This document shows positions 32,326-41,301 of a DNA stretch of 64,000 bases, piece by piece. Within the stretch, counting starts at the first letter, position 1. Every line of letters starts with the position of its first letter. Below the pieces are notes generated by a model. The model was not told the origin of the DNA. It searched no databases and saw only the letters and a program-made list of their open reading frames with translations. The stretch covers positions 661,860 through 725,859 of the forward strand of contig NZ_FOFZ01000001.1 in the NCBI RefSeq assembly GCF_900111075.1. The letters run 5' to 3'. A program made the translations under genes and the position numbers. The DNA is from Flavobacterium frigoris (GTDB taxonomy: Bacteria; Bacteroidota; Bacteroidia; Flavobacteriales; Flavobacteriaceae).

Positions 32326-33408
32326 ATGGAAAACAAGAAAGAAATGAGAACATGGTTGAACGATTTCAATTTAACTCACCCATTTGTAATTGCGGGACCT
32401 TGTAGTGCAGAAACAGAAGAACAAGTATTGAAAATAGCTCATGAATTGAAAGATTCTGATGTAAGTGTTTTTAGAGCAGGAATATGGAAGCCAAGAACGC
32501 GTCCGGGAGGATTTGAAGGTGTAGGTGAAATTGGATTAAAATGGTTGAAAAAAGCAAAAGAAGAAACAGGATTGCTAATGGGAACTGAGGTGGCAAATGC
32601 GGCTCACGTAAAATTAGCTTTAGAATATGATATTGATGTATTATGGGTTGGAGCCAGAACAACGGTAAACCCTTTTGCAATGCAAGAATTAGCAGATGCT
32701 TTACAAGGAACTAAAAAGATTGTACTGGTAAAAAACCCTGTTAACCCAGATTTATCTTTATGGTTAGGTGGAGTAGAGCGTTTGTACAATGCAGGTATTG
32801 AAAAATTAGGAGTAATTCATAGAGGTTTTTCTACTTATGAAAAAACAAAATACAGAAACATTCCAGAATGGCAGATTGCTATCGAATTGCAAAATAGGTT
32901 CCCTGATTTACCATTACTAATTGATCCATCCCATATCACAGGAGATCGTGACATGATTCTTGAGGTAACGCAAGAAGCTTTAGATTTGAATTATGATGGT
33001 ATGATTATCGAAACTCATTACGATCCGGATAATGCATGGAGCGATGCTGCTCAACAAGTAACACCAACTGCTCTGAAACAAATTTTTGTGGATTTGAAGG
33101 TAAGAAAAGTAAATGATGCTTCTGATGAGTTTACACAAAAAATGGCTAAACTTAGAGCAAACATTGATGTCTTAGATGCTAATTTGTTAGAATTATTAGG
33201 GAAAAGAATGAAGGTGGCTGACGAAATTGGTCAAGTAAAAAAAGACGCTAACGTAGCGGTATTGCAAAACAAACGTTGGAATGAAATTTTAGGAAAAATG
33301 ATCCTAGAAGGAGAGAAAAAGGGACTTACAGAAGAGTTTGTGCTTAAAATGTTTAAAGCAATCCACCAGGAGAGTATTGGTCATCAAGACAAAGTGCTTA
33401 ATGCTTAA
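32326..33408 (+). CDS. DAHP synthase / chorismate mutase fusion
   Basis: A 360-residue bifunctional enzyme. Residues ~10-265 are a type I-beta (KDO8P synthase-like) DAHP synthase: AGPCSAETEEQVL, FRAGIWKPRTRPGGFEG and IDPSHITGDRDM. Residues ~275-360 are an AroQ chorismate mutase (LRANIDVLDANLLELLGKRMKVADEIG). It makes the first shikimate-pathway product and also prephenate, supplying both pheA and tyrA upstream. The fused mutase often serves as the allosteric sensor in this group. Confidence 0.93.
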   Translation: MENKKEMRTWLNDFNLTHPFVIAGPCSAETEEQVLKIAHELKDSDVSVFRAGIWKPRTRPGGFEGVGEIGLKWLKKAKEETGLLMGTEVANAAHVKLALEYDIDVLWVGARTTVNPFAMQELADALQGTKKIVLVKNPVNPDLSLWLGGVERLYNAGIEKLGVIHRGFSTYEKTKYRNIPEWQIAIELQNRFPDLPLLIDPSHITGDRDMILEVTQEALDLNYDGMIIETHYDPDNAWSDAAQQVTPTALKQIFVDLKVRKVNDASDEFTQKMAKLRANIDVLDANLLELLGKRMKVADEIGQVKKDANVAVLQNKRWNEILGKMILEGEKKGLTEEFVLKMFKAIHQESIGHQDKVLNA

Positions 33409-33431
33409 TTAGTATTTAATTGTATCGAATG

Positions 33432-33467
33432 AATCCCCACTTTTTTTAAAATTGTGGGGATTTTTTT
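33432..33467 (+). terminator. Terminator of the aromatic operon
   Basis: AATCCCCAC and GTGGGGATT form a stem followed by seven T. Confidence 0.85.
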
Positions 33468-33595
33468 ATCTATGATTGTGTAGCAATCAAAAACTTTACA
33501 CTTCATACTTTAAACGTGAAACAAAGAATTATCTTTGCAAAGCATTTATAGGTGCTTAACGGCATATTCAACGCCGAATATCGTAAATAATAAAA

Positions 33596-34573
33596 ATGAC
33601 AGGACTCGTATATAAATCTACAGGAAGTTGGTACACGGTAAAATCAGAACAAGGTGATTTTATTGAATGCCGTATGAAAGGGAAATTCCGAATTAAAGGA
33701 ATTAAAAGTACCAATCCTATAGCTGTGGGGGATATTGTGGATTATGAACTGGAAGAATCTTCGGATACAGTAACAGGAACCATTCATAATATTCATGAGA
33801 GAAAGAATTACATCGTTCGAAAATCAGTGAATTTATCCCATCAGATGCATATTATTGCGTCTAATATTGATCGCGTTTTCTTGTTAGTTACCATAAACAA
33901 TCCACCTACGACTTTCAATTTTATCGATCGGTTTTTAGTAACTGCTGAGGCCTACGGAATAGAAACTATTTTAGTATTTAATAAAATAGATACTTTTGAT
34001 GAAGCTACCTTGGATGAACAATTGTACATGCAGCATGTGTATCAAGAAATCGGTTACAAATGCCTTCGCGTTTCCTCTACAGAAATGAAAGGAATAGAAA
34101 AGTTGAAGGAAATGATGATTGGTAAAGTGAGTATGTTTTCAGGACATTCTGGTGTAGGAAAATCAACTTTGGTTAATGCTATGGAACCTTCGTTGCATCT
34201 AAAAACAAAAACAATCTCTGAAGCAAGTAAGCAGGGGCAACACACAACGACTTTTGCCGAAATGTATGATTTGTCTTTTGACGCCAGAATTATCGACACG
34301 CCCGGAATTAAAGGTTTTGGAGTGGTAGATATGGAACCGGCAGAAATTAGTGGGTATTTTCCTGAATTTTTTAAATTGAAAGAGCAGTGTAAATTCAATA
34401 ATTGCTTGCATAAAGACGAACCAAAGTGCGCTGTGAAAGAAGCATTAGAAAAAGATGAAATTGCCTGGTCACGTTACAATAGTTATCTTAAACTGTTAGA
34501 AGGGGATGATGAAAATTATCGTACTGATATTCACAATGAAGATCGAGCAATAAGTGACGAAAATAGAAAGTAG
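33596..34573 (+). CDS. rsgA: Ribosome small-subunit-dependent GTPase A
   Basis: A 325-residue circularly permuted GTPase for late 30S maturation. It has an OB-fold N-terminal region, then NKID (G4) before the P-loop FSGHSGVGKSTLVN near residue 180, DTPGIKGFG, and a zinc finger CKFNNCLHKDEPKC near 262. Its order of motifs (G4 before G1) is diagnostic. It forms a tidy same-strand run with dtd and the MazG-like gene. Confidence 0.93.
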   Translation: MTGLVYKSTGSWYTVKSEQGDFIECRMKGKFRIKGIKSTNPIAVGDIVDYELEESSDTVTGTIHNIHERKNYIVRKSVNLSHQMHIIASNIDRVFLLVTINNPPTTFNFIDRFLVTAEAYGIETILVFNKIDTFDEATLDEQLYMQHVYQEIGYKCLRVSSTEMKGIEKLKEMMIGKVSMFSGHSGVGKSTLVNAMEPSLHLKTKTISEASKQGQHTTTFAEMYDLSFDARIIDTPGIKGFGVVDMEPAEISGYFPEFFKLKEQCKFNNCLHKDEPKCAVKEALEKDEIAWSRYNSYLKLLEGDDENYRTDIHNEDRAISDENRK

Positions 34574-34612
34574 TAAAGAACCTGATGAATCAGGTCTGTT
34601 TAAAATAATAAA

Positions 34613-35065
34613 ATGAAAATTGTCCTCCAAAGAGTTTCCTCGGCATCTGTAACCATTGAAAGTAAAGTAGTAGCCGATATTCAAAAAGGGTTGCTAATTT
34701 TAGTTGGTATTGAAGATATGGATGGTCAGGAAGACATCGACTGGCTAGTGGGAAAAATCACTAAAATCCGCGTTTTTGATGATGAGAATCATGTGATGAA
34801 TTTATCCGTTCAGGATATCGACGGTGATGTAATTGTAGTGAGTCAATTTACACTTCATGCCGCTACCAAAAAAGGCAATCGTCCATCGTACATTAAAGCG
34901 GCAAAACCTGACATTGCCATTCCGCTTTACGAAAGTTTTATTGAAAAGTTAGAGTCAGAAGTGGGGAAAACAGTCCAAACTGGTGTTTTTGGTGCTGATA
35001 TGAAAGTCAGTCTGTTAAATGACGGGCCTGTGACTATAATTATGGATAGTAAAAATAAAGAGTAA
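34613..35065 (+). CDS. dtd: D-aminoacyl-tRNA deacylase
   Basis: A 150-residue enzyme that removes D-amino acids from tRNA. It has the two family motifs SQFTLHAATKKGNRPSY and GPVTIIMDS near the end. Full length. It lies between rsgA and the nucleotide pyrophosphohydrolase with short gaps. Confidence 0.93.
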   Translation: MKIVLQRVSSASVTIESKVVADIQKGLLILVGIEDMDGQEDIDWLVGKITKIRVFDDENHVMNLSVQDIDGDVIVVSQFTLHAATKKGNRPSYIKAAKPDIAIPLYESFIEKLESEVGKTVQTGVFGADMKVSLLNDGPVTIIMDSKNKE

Positions 35066-35125
35066 ATTACACTTTTGGAACTTCTGATAACTATCGGAAA
35101 TGACTTTGTGTCAAAACATAACAAC

Positions 35126-35452
35126 ATGAACTTAAAAGATTCCCAACTAGACGTAGACAATTGGATTAAAGAACACGGCGTTCGATATTTCAACGAACTG
35201 ACTAATATGGCACAACTTACCGAAGAAGTAGGTGAAGTAGCGCGTATTATTGCCCGTCGTTACGGAGAACAATCCGAAAAAGAAAGTGATAAAAACAAGG
35301 ATTTAGGCGAGGAATTAGCCGATGTCGTTTTTGTGGTTTTGTGTCTTGCAAACCAAACTGGAATCGATTTACAAGCCGCTTTCGATAAGAAAATGGATTT
35401 TAAATCGGTACGAGATAAGGATCGTCACAAAAACAATGAAAAGCTGAAATAA
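35126..35452 (+). CDS. MazG-like nucleotide pyrophosphohydrolase
   Basis: A 108-residue all-helical NTP pyrophosphatase. The magnesium site shows as LTEEVGEVARIIARR and DLGEELADVVFVVLCLAN, the ExxE..ExxD pattern of the MazG fold. It probably removes damaged or non-canonical nucleotides. The start is ATG 35126 (MNLKDSQLD); an in-frame TTG at 35075 would add unconserved-looking residues. Confidence 0.85.
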   Translation: MNLKDSQLDVDNWIKEHGVRYFNELTNMAQLTEEVGEVARIIARRYGEQSEKESDKNKDLGEELADVVFVVLCLANQTGIDLQAAFDKKMDFKSVRDKDRHKNNEKLK

Positions 35453-35471
35453 TTTGTGGATTATAAATTAT

Positions 35472-35526
35472 GAATTATAGCCGTGGAGTGGTAAATTGCG
35501 TGCTTGAATTCTACGGATTATAATTC
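35472..35526. repeat. Hairpin upstream of aroA
   Basis: GAATTATA (35472-35479)/TATAATTC (35519-35526) and CCGT (35481-35484)/ACGG (35513-35516) form a long imperfect stem. It has no T run; role unknown. Confidence 0.4.
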
Positions 35527-35551
35527 TAAATTTATCACTCATAATTACAAC

Positions 35552-36781
35552 ATGAATTTACTGTTACAAACTACCCATTCCAACTTACAAGCGCAAATTG
35601 CAGTTACTGGATCGAAAAGTGAAACCAATAGACTTTTATTGTTAAAAGCACTTTTTCCTGCTATAACATTAGTAAACACATCCAACTCTGATGATAGCGA
35701 GGTGATGGAAAAAGCACTTATAGGAAAGGAAGAAATTGTAGATATTCATCATGCGGGAACGGCAATGCGCTTTCTTACCGCTTTTTTTGCAGTAAACGAA
35801 GGTCGTGAAGTGGTCTTGACTGGTTCACAACGTATGACGGAGCGTCCTATAAAAGTTTTAGTGGAAGCATTGGAACAACTAGGTGCGAAAATCACGTATG
35901 AAAATGAAGTGGGATATCCGCCTATTCGAATCAAAGGACAAAAGATAACCGCTTCTAAGGTAAATATTCCAGCAAACGTAAGCAGTCAATACATTTCGGC
36001 TTTAATGTTAGTAGCGCCAAAATTAGAAAACGGAATCGAAATAAATTTGGTTGGGGAGATTACTTCTGTGCCGTACATTAAAATGACTTTGGCTTTGCTG
36101 AATGATTTAGATATTAAAACAAGCTTTGAAGGAAATCTAATCAAAGTATATCCAAAGGATGACGTTGAAGCAAAAGAAATGACAGTAGAATCCGATTGGA
36201 GTTCCGCTTCTTACTTTTTTAGTTTAGTGGCTTTGTCAGAAACGGCCTCAATCACTTTGAGTAGTTATAAAGAAACAAGTTTGCAAGGAGATTCCGCTTT
36301 GGTGGAAATCTATAAACAAATGGGAGTGGAAACTCATTTCGACGGGAATAAAATGACTTTGGCTAAAGTGCCTGATTTTAAATTTGGAGATGTGGATTTC
36401 GAACTTAACAACACTCCAGATATTGCGCAAACTATTGTTGTCACTTGTCTTGGTTTAGGTATTGGTTGTCATCTTACAGGACTACATACTTTAAAGATTA
36501 AAGAAACAGATAGACTAGAAGCACTTAGAATTGAGCTTACAAAACTGGGCGCAAATATTTCGGTAACAAACGATAGTTTAACGCTTATTGCTTCAAATAG
36601 AATCAATCCTAATATTAAAATTGCAACCTATAATGACCACAGAATGGCAATGGCATTTGCTCCTTTGGCGCTAAAAGTGCCAATAATAATCGAAAATGCC
36701 GAAGTTGTTTCTAAATCATACCCTGATTTTTGGGAAGATTTGAAAATTTTAGGTTTTAATATTGCTGAACTGATAGCGTAA
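35552..36781 (+). CDS. aroA: 3-phosphoshikimate 1-carboxyvinyltransferase (EPSP synthase)
   Basis: A 409-residue shikimate-pathway enzyme. It has VTGSKSETNRLLLLKAL at the N-terminus, DIHHAGTAMRFLTAFFA in place of the common GNAGTAMR form, GSQRMTERPIKVLVEAL, and LKIKETDRLEALRIELTKLGA near 330. It works with the DAHP synthase and the pheA/tyrA genes 2-6 kb upstream but is separated from them by three housekeeping genes. ATG 35552 is preferred to an upstream in-frame start at 35504. Confidence 0.92.
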   Translation: MNLLLQTTHSNLQAQIAVTGSKSETNRLLLLKALFPAITLVNTSNSDDSEVMEKALIGKEEIVDIHHAGTAMRFLTAFFAVNEGREVVLTGSQRMTERPIKVLVEALEQLGAKITYENEVGYPPIRIKGQKITASKVNIPANVSSQYISALMLVAPKLENGIEINLVGEITSVPYIKMTLALLNDLDIKTSFEGNLIKVYPKDDVEAKEMTVESDWSSASYFFSLVALSETASITLSSYKETSLQGDSALVEIYKQMGVETHFDGNKMTLAKVPDFKFGDVDFELNNTPDIAQTIVVTCLGLGIGCHLTGLHTLKIKETDRLEALRIELTKLGANISVTNDSLTLIASNRINPNIKIATYNDHRMAMAFAPLALKVPIIIENAEVVSKSYPDFWEDLKILGFNIAELIA

Positions 36782-36858
36782 TTGTCAATGTTTACGGGGG
36801 TAAACACTTGTCGCTTTGTTACTTTGCAAATTTGTGTCTAAATTAAACAGCAAAACAC

Positions 36859-36890
36859 TTGACAACGCCTATCTCACAGTCGTATATTTG
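36859..36890 (+). promoter_or_regulatory. Promoter of queA
   Basis: TTG (36859-36861), 21 bases, then TATATTTG (36883-36890), matching TTG..TAnnTTTG. Confidence 0.6.
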
Positions 36891-36965
36891 CATTCTTAAA
36901 TAAGTTTTACTATAGGGCTAAATAAGTAGGTCTTATACTAGAAACTTTTAAACAAAAATATAAAG

Positions 36966-38015
36966 ATGAAATTATCACATTTTCAATTTGATTTACCTAA
37001 GGAATTGTTGGCAGAATTTCCGTCTGAACACAGAGATGAAGCTCGCTTAATGGTTATTGATCGTAAGAAACAAACTATCGAACATAAAACGTTTAAAGAC
37101 GTTATCGATTACTTTGACGATGGCGATGTTTTAATTTTGAATAATACCAAAGTTTTTCCGGCACGTTTATACGGAAACAAAGAAAAAACGGGTGCGAGAA
37201 TCGAAGTTTTCTTACTTAGAGAACTAAACGCTGAACAACGCCTTTGGGATGTTTTAGTAGACCCGGCACGTAAAATCAGAATCGGAAATAAATTGTATTT
37301 CGGTGACGATGATTCATTAGTAGCTGAGGTTATTGATAATACCACTTCTCGTGGAAGAACATTGCGTTTCCTTTACGATGGTTCGTATGAAGAATTTAGA
37401 AAGAAATTGACAGAACTTGGAGAAACTCCAATCCCAAAATACATAAGCAGAGATGTTACTCCAGAAGATGCGGAGCGTTACCAAACAATTTATGCTAAAG
37501 AAGAAGGAGCTGTAGCGGCACCTACTGCAGGATTGCACTTCTCTAAGCATTTATTGAAAAAATTAGAAATCAAAGGAATCAAATTTGCTGAGGTAACTCT
37601 ACACGTTGGTTTGGGAACATTCAATCCTGTTGAGGTAGAAGATTTGTCAAAACACAAAATGGACTCTGAGGAATTAAAAATTACTCAAGCAGCCTGTGAT
37701 ATTGTAAATGACGCTAAAGTGCATAAAAAACGTATTTGTACTGTAGGAACTACTTCAATGCGTGCTGTAGAAAGTTCGGTTTCTTCACATGGAACACTAA
37801 ATCCGTTTGATGGTTGGACAAACAAATTTGTTTTCCCTCCTCATGAATTTACAATTCCTACCTGTATGATTACCAACTTTCATACGCCAAAATCTACTTT
37901 ATTAATGATGGTTTCAGCATTTTGCGGACATGATTTAATGAAAAGAGCCTATGAAGAAGCAATAAAAGAAGAGTATAAGTTCTATTCTTATGGTGATGCC
38001 ATGTTGATCATCTAA
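36966..38015 (+). CDS. queA: S-adenosylmethionine:tRNA ribosyltransferase-isomerase
   Basis: A 349-residue enzyme that makes epoxyqueuosine in tRNA from the preQ1 base, using SAM. It begins [25 protein letters not shown] (shown in short: [12 protein letters not shown]), with [21 protein letters not shown] and [10 protein letters not shown]. QueE, another queuosine enzyme, is at 58426. It has its own promoter and a strong terminator. Confidence 0.94.
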   Translation: MKLSHFQFDLPKELLAEFPSEHRDEARLMVIDRKKQTIEHKTFKDVIDYFDDGDVLILNNTKVFPARLYGNKEKTGARIEVFLLRELNAEQRLWDVLVDPARKIRIGNKLYFGDDDSLVAEVIDNTTSRGRTLRFLYDGSYEEFRKKLTELGETPIPKYISRDVTPEDAERYQTIYAKEEGAVAAPTAGLHFSKHLLKKLEIKGIKFAEVTLHVGLGTFNPVEVEDLSKHKMDSEELKITQAACDIVNDAKVHKKRICTVGTTSMRAVESSVSSHGTLNPFDGWTNKFVFPPHEFTIPTCMITNFHTPKSTLLMMVSAFCGHDLMKRAYEEAIKEEYKFYSYGDAMLII

Positions 38016-38038
38016 TAAAAATAAAAGGTTAATTCACA

Positions 38039-38069
38039 AATCTCGTCAGTAATGGCGAGATTTTTTTTT
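38039..38069 (+). terminator. Terminator of queA
   Basis: AATCTCG and CGAGATT form a stem, followed by nine T. Confidence 0.8.
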
Positions 38070-38197
38070 GGGCGTGCCCCAAAAGGGTCGGGCTATTTGT
38101 TACAATCTTTTTTATAATTCCAGTAGCCACTAAATTATAAAAAAGGATTTCCACTTCACACGAGCAATAGCGAACTGGCGAAGCAAACCCTCACGCC
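38070..38197 (+). repeat. Dispersed hairpin repeat, copy 4
   Basis: GGGCGTGCCCCAAAAGGGTC, GGGCTATTTGTTACAATC, a hairpin TTTTTTATAATT/AATTATAAAAAA, then AGGATTTCCACTTC and further text ending ACCCTCACGCCC. It shares its first ~30 bases with the minus-strand copy at 20561-20674. Confidence 0.65.
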
Positions 38198-38228
38198 CTT
38201 GTGTGTAATTCCATTTTAGCGAAATAAT

Positions 38229-38963
38229 CTAATCCACCTGATACACTAATTTTATTGTAATAGTGGCTGTTTTGTTTTTAGAATTGGTATTAAATGAACC
38301 GCCATAAGAATAATCTTCAGAGGAGTTTTGAGCTATAATTTGGAAAACTCCCATATCCGATTTCTTTAAATTGCCTAAAGCAGCATCAGCATTCTCAGCA
38401 ATACTTTTAGCTCTGGTACTAGCGTCTTTTGTGGCTTCGGCAATCATTTTTATTTTTAATTCAGCCAGTTTCGTATAGTAATATTCAGGAGCGTTCGAGT
38501 AAAACTCAACTCCTGTGTTAATTAATTCGCTGGATTGTCTCGAGACATCTTCAATTTTATTTACATCCTTAGACTGAATACTGACATTTTGGTTTAAGGT
38601 GAAACCAGTAAATAAAGTTTGTCTAACGGTTCCGTTTTCATTATAACTGGTCTCGTAGTCTTTGTTGAAAGTAATTGCTGAGAAAATAATATCAGCAGCG
38701 GGGATTCCTTTGCTCAATAAATAATTTTTAATTTTTTCTCGGTCCGCGTCTAAAGATGCGTAGGCCTCTTTTAAGGTGTTGCTTTTTTTAGAAAAAGATC
38801 CTTTCCAAACAATTAGATCCGATACAAAATCTGTTTTTCCTAATCCGGTAACACTTATGGTGTCACTGCTTTTATTTCTGTTCTGGAAAGCGTTAGAAAA
38901 CAAAAAAGCAGAGATGACCACGGCTATAGAAAGAATAATTACGTTTAGGCTGTTTTTAAGCAT
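38229..38963 (-). CDS. SIMPL (DUF541) domain protein
   Basis: A 244-residue protein with one N-terminal hydrophobic segment (VIILSIAVVISAFLF), so it is anchored in or exported across the inner membrane. The rest is the SIMPL fold: TISVTGLGKTDFVSDLIVWKGSFS, then ATKDASTRAKSIAENADAALG near 185. The family's biochemical role is poorly known. It stands alone. Confidence 0.85.
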   Translation of the reverse strand: MLKNSLNVIILSIAVVISAFLFSNAFQNRNKSSDTISVTGLGKTDFVSDLIVWKGSFSKKSNTLKEAYASLDADREKIKNYLLSKGIPAADIIFSAITFNKDYETSYNENGTVRQTLFTGFTLNQNVSIQSKDVNKIEDVSRQSSELINTGVEFYSNAPEYYYTKLAELKIKMIAEATKDASTRAKSIAENADAALGNLKKSDMGVFQIIAQNSSEDYSYGGSFNTNSKNKTATITIKLVYQVD

Positions 38964-39132
38964 GTGACTTATATTTAAATGTAAGTAAATATACTTAAAA
39001 TTTAGGAGTTAAATGATTTTCCTTATCGGAATCTTCCAATTGGCATTTAACTTCATTTAACTTGTTAAATAAAGCATTGGCACTTTGCGCAGCAATAAAT
39101 ATTAGTTATTTTTACAAAACTAAATTATATCC

Positions 39133-40413
39133 ATGACTTTCGAAAACACTAAAGAATTTGCAAAGAAACTTGATTCACAAGACAAATTAAATAAATACAG
39201 AGACGAATTCATTTTTCCAAAAGTGAATGATAAAAAAGTAATTTATTTCACTGGGAATTCATTGGGCTTGCAGCCCAAAAGAACAAAAGCCTATGTTGAT
39301 GAAGTAATGGATGATTGGGCAAATCTAGCGGTTGAAGGCCATTTTTATGCCGAAAAACCATGGTGGGATTATCACGAGCGTTTTGCTGCGCCATTAGCTA
39401 AAATTGTAGGTGCGCTTCCGTCAGAAGTTACCGTGATGAACACATTGACCGTAAACCTTCATTTAATGATGGTGTCTTTTTACCGACCTACAAAAACGAG
39501 ATATAAAATCATTTGTGAGGAAAAAGCATTTCCTTCAGATCAATATATGTTTCAAAGTCAGGTGGATTTCCACGGATACAAAACAGAGGAAGCTATTGTA
39601 GAAATTAAACGACGCGATGGAGAGCATAACATCCGTTTAGAAGATGTCTTGGCTAAAATTAAGGAAGTTGGTGATGAACTGGCTTTGGTTTTAATTGGCG
39701 GAGTGAATTACTACACGGGTCAGGTTTTTGATATGAAAACGATAACCGCTGCAGGACATGAAGCGGGTGCCGTTGTAGGTTGGGATCTTGCCCATGCTGC
39801 CGGAAACATAAAATTAGAACTACACGATTGGAATATTGATTTTGCTGCATGGTGTAGTTATAAATACATGAATTCAGGGCCAGGAAATGCTTCGGGATGT
39901 TTTGTACATGAAAAACACCACGACAATCCGGATCTACCACGATTTGCTGGTTGGTGGGGACACAACAAAGAACGCCGTTTCAAGATGGAACCTACTTTTG
40001 ATCCCGTTCATGGGGCAGATGGTTGGCAAATAAGTAATTTGCCGGTACTTTCTTTGGCGCCTTATTTGGCTTCTGTTGAAATGTTTGATGAAATAGGGAT
40101 GGACGCGCTAATTGAAAAAAGAGATAAAATAACTTCCTATTTAGAATTTGTTCTTCAGGAGATCGACAAAGAAGTTGACAGTAGTTTTGAAATAATTACA
40201 CCAGCAAGTTTAGATGAAAGAGGATGTCAATTATCCGTTTTACTTCACGGAGAAGGACGCAGTTTGTTTGATTATTTGATGAAAAATGGAGTGATTACAG
40301 ATTGGCGTGAACCTAATGTAATTCGGTTTGCACCAGTTCCTTTGTACTGTTCTTTTGAAGATATGTATGATTTTGGGCAAATATTAAAAAAAGGAATTCA
40401 AGAAGTACACTAA
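39133..40413 (+). CDS. kynU: Kynureninase
   Basis: A 426-residue PLP enzyme that splits kynurenine or 3-hydroxykynurenine. It has YFTGNSLGLQPKRTK near residue 40, VGWDLAHAAGNIKLELHDW, and the PLP lysine in WCSYKYMNSGPGNASG. Length is typical. The matching 3-hydroxylase gene is at 46077 but not adjacent. Tryptophan dioxygenase and 3-hydroxyanthranilate dioxygenase are not in the window. Confidence 0.94.
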   Translation: MTFENTKEFAKKLDSQDKLNKYRDEFIFPKVNDKKVIYFTGNSLGLQPKRTKAYVDEVMDDWANLAVEGHFYAEKPWWDYHERFAAPLAKIVGALPSEVTVMNTLTVNLHLMMVSFYRPTKTRYKIICEEKAFPSDQYMFQSQVDFHGYKTEEAIVEIKRRDGEHNIRLEDVLAKIKEVGDELALVLIGGVNYYTGQVFDMKTITAAGHEAGAVVGWDLAHAAGNIKLELHDWNIDFAAWCSYKYMNSGPGNASGCFVHEKHHDNPDLPRFAGWWGHNKERRFKMEPTFDPVHGADGWQISNLPVLSLAPYLASVEMFDEIGMDALIEKRDKITSYLEFVLQEIDKEVDSSFEIITPASLDERGCQLSVLLHGEGRSLFDYLMKNGVITDWREPNVIRFAPVPLYCSFEDMYDFGQILKKGIQEVH

Positions 40414-40421
40414 TAGAATTA

Positions 40422-40467
40422 AAAACCCATTGACAAGTTAAATATTCTATTTGTCAATGGGTTTTAT
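40422..40467. terminator. Terminator between kynU and the flavin reductase gene
   Basis: AAAACCCATTGACAAG and its complement with A and T tracts form a bidirectional signal. Confidence 0.8.
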
Positions 40468-40522
40468 TTCTAGATCTCTAGCATTCAAAAATAAATTCAA
40501 AAGCAATAAAATTCCATGAGTT

Positions 40523-41161
40523 TTATTTAAAAAATGATTTTGTTGGAGTGTCTTTTCTAGCATATTCAAAACGGTCAATTAACTTGGGTAAGCAATAACC
40601 ATCAATGCCATTTAAAGCAACTACATTTCCTTTTTCTATTTGTAGCCAGCCATCTTCATGTCTTAATTTTTCATCAAAGAATAGCTGTTCTATTGAGGCA
40701 ATAATATGTATGGTGTCATTTTCTTTAATGTAATATTCATTTACATATTTGCAATACAACTGCACTGGACTGCCTTTTGTAAAAGGAACAGAAATCCCTT
40801 CTTTCCATTCTTCTTCAAGATTTGTTTTGCTGAATTCAGATACCCCACTTTCATAATTAGCCGATGTATGATGTGCGTCAACAATCATATTCTCGGTAAC
40901 ATGATTCACGGTAAAATGTCCCGTGTCTTTAATGTTTTTATACGTGTCACGGGGAATTGTTGTGGGGCGCACAATAAACCCTATCAACGCAGGATTACTT
41001 CCTAAATGGGTTATGCTACTAAAAATCGCAACGTTACTTTCTCCTTTCAGTGATTGTGTGGCAATTAAATTCGCTGATTTGTAACCCGTGCAAGAATTAA
41101 TTAAATTTAATCGTTCCACTTTTTCAAGTTTAGAAAGATCATCTTGAGAAATTGCAGTCAT
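40523..41161 (-). CDS. Flavin reductase family protein (FMN-binding split barrel)
   Basis: A 212-residue protein like FMN-binding flavin reductase-type oxidoreductases. It has ATQSLKGESNVAIFSSITHLGSNP-type strands near residue 33 (in short SNVAIFSSITHLGS), VRPTTIPRDTYKNIKDTGHFTVN and ESGVSEFSKTNLE. It may supply reduced flavin. Being convergent with kynU, it is not in its operon. Substrate is unknown. Confidence 0.78.
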   Translation of the reverse strand: MTAISQDDLSKLEKVERLNLINSCTGYKSANLIATQSLKGESNVAIFSSITHLGSNPALIGFIVRPTTIPRDTYKNIKDTGHFTVNHVTENMIVDAHHTSANYESGVSEFSKTNLEEEWKEGISVPFTKGSPVQLYCKYVNEYYIKENDTIHIIASIEQLFFDEKLRHEDGWLQIEKGNVVALNGIDGYCLPKLIDRFEYARKDTPTKSFFK

Positions 41162-41301
41162 AGTAGTTTATTTAAAATAATTTTGTTTAACAAAAATACA
41201 ATAATAATAAACAATAGTATTGACTGATTGCGATTTTAAATTTTGAAGAGGATGCATTTTGGTAATTACTGAATTCTAACTCATTTTTAAAAATTATTTT
41301 T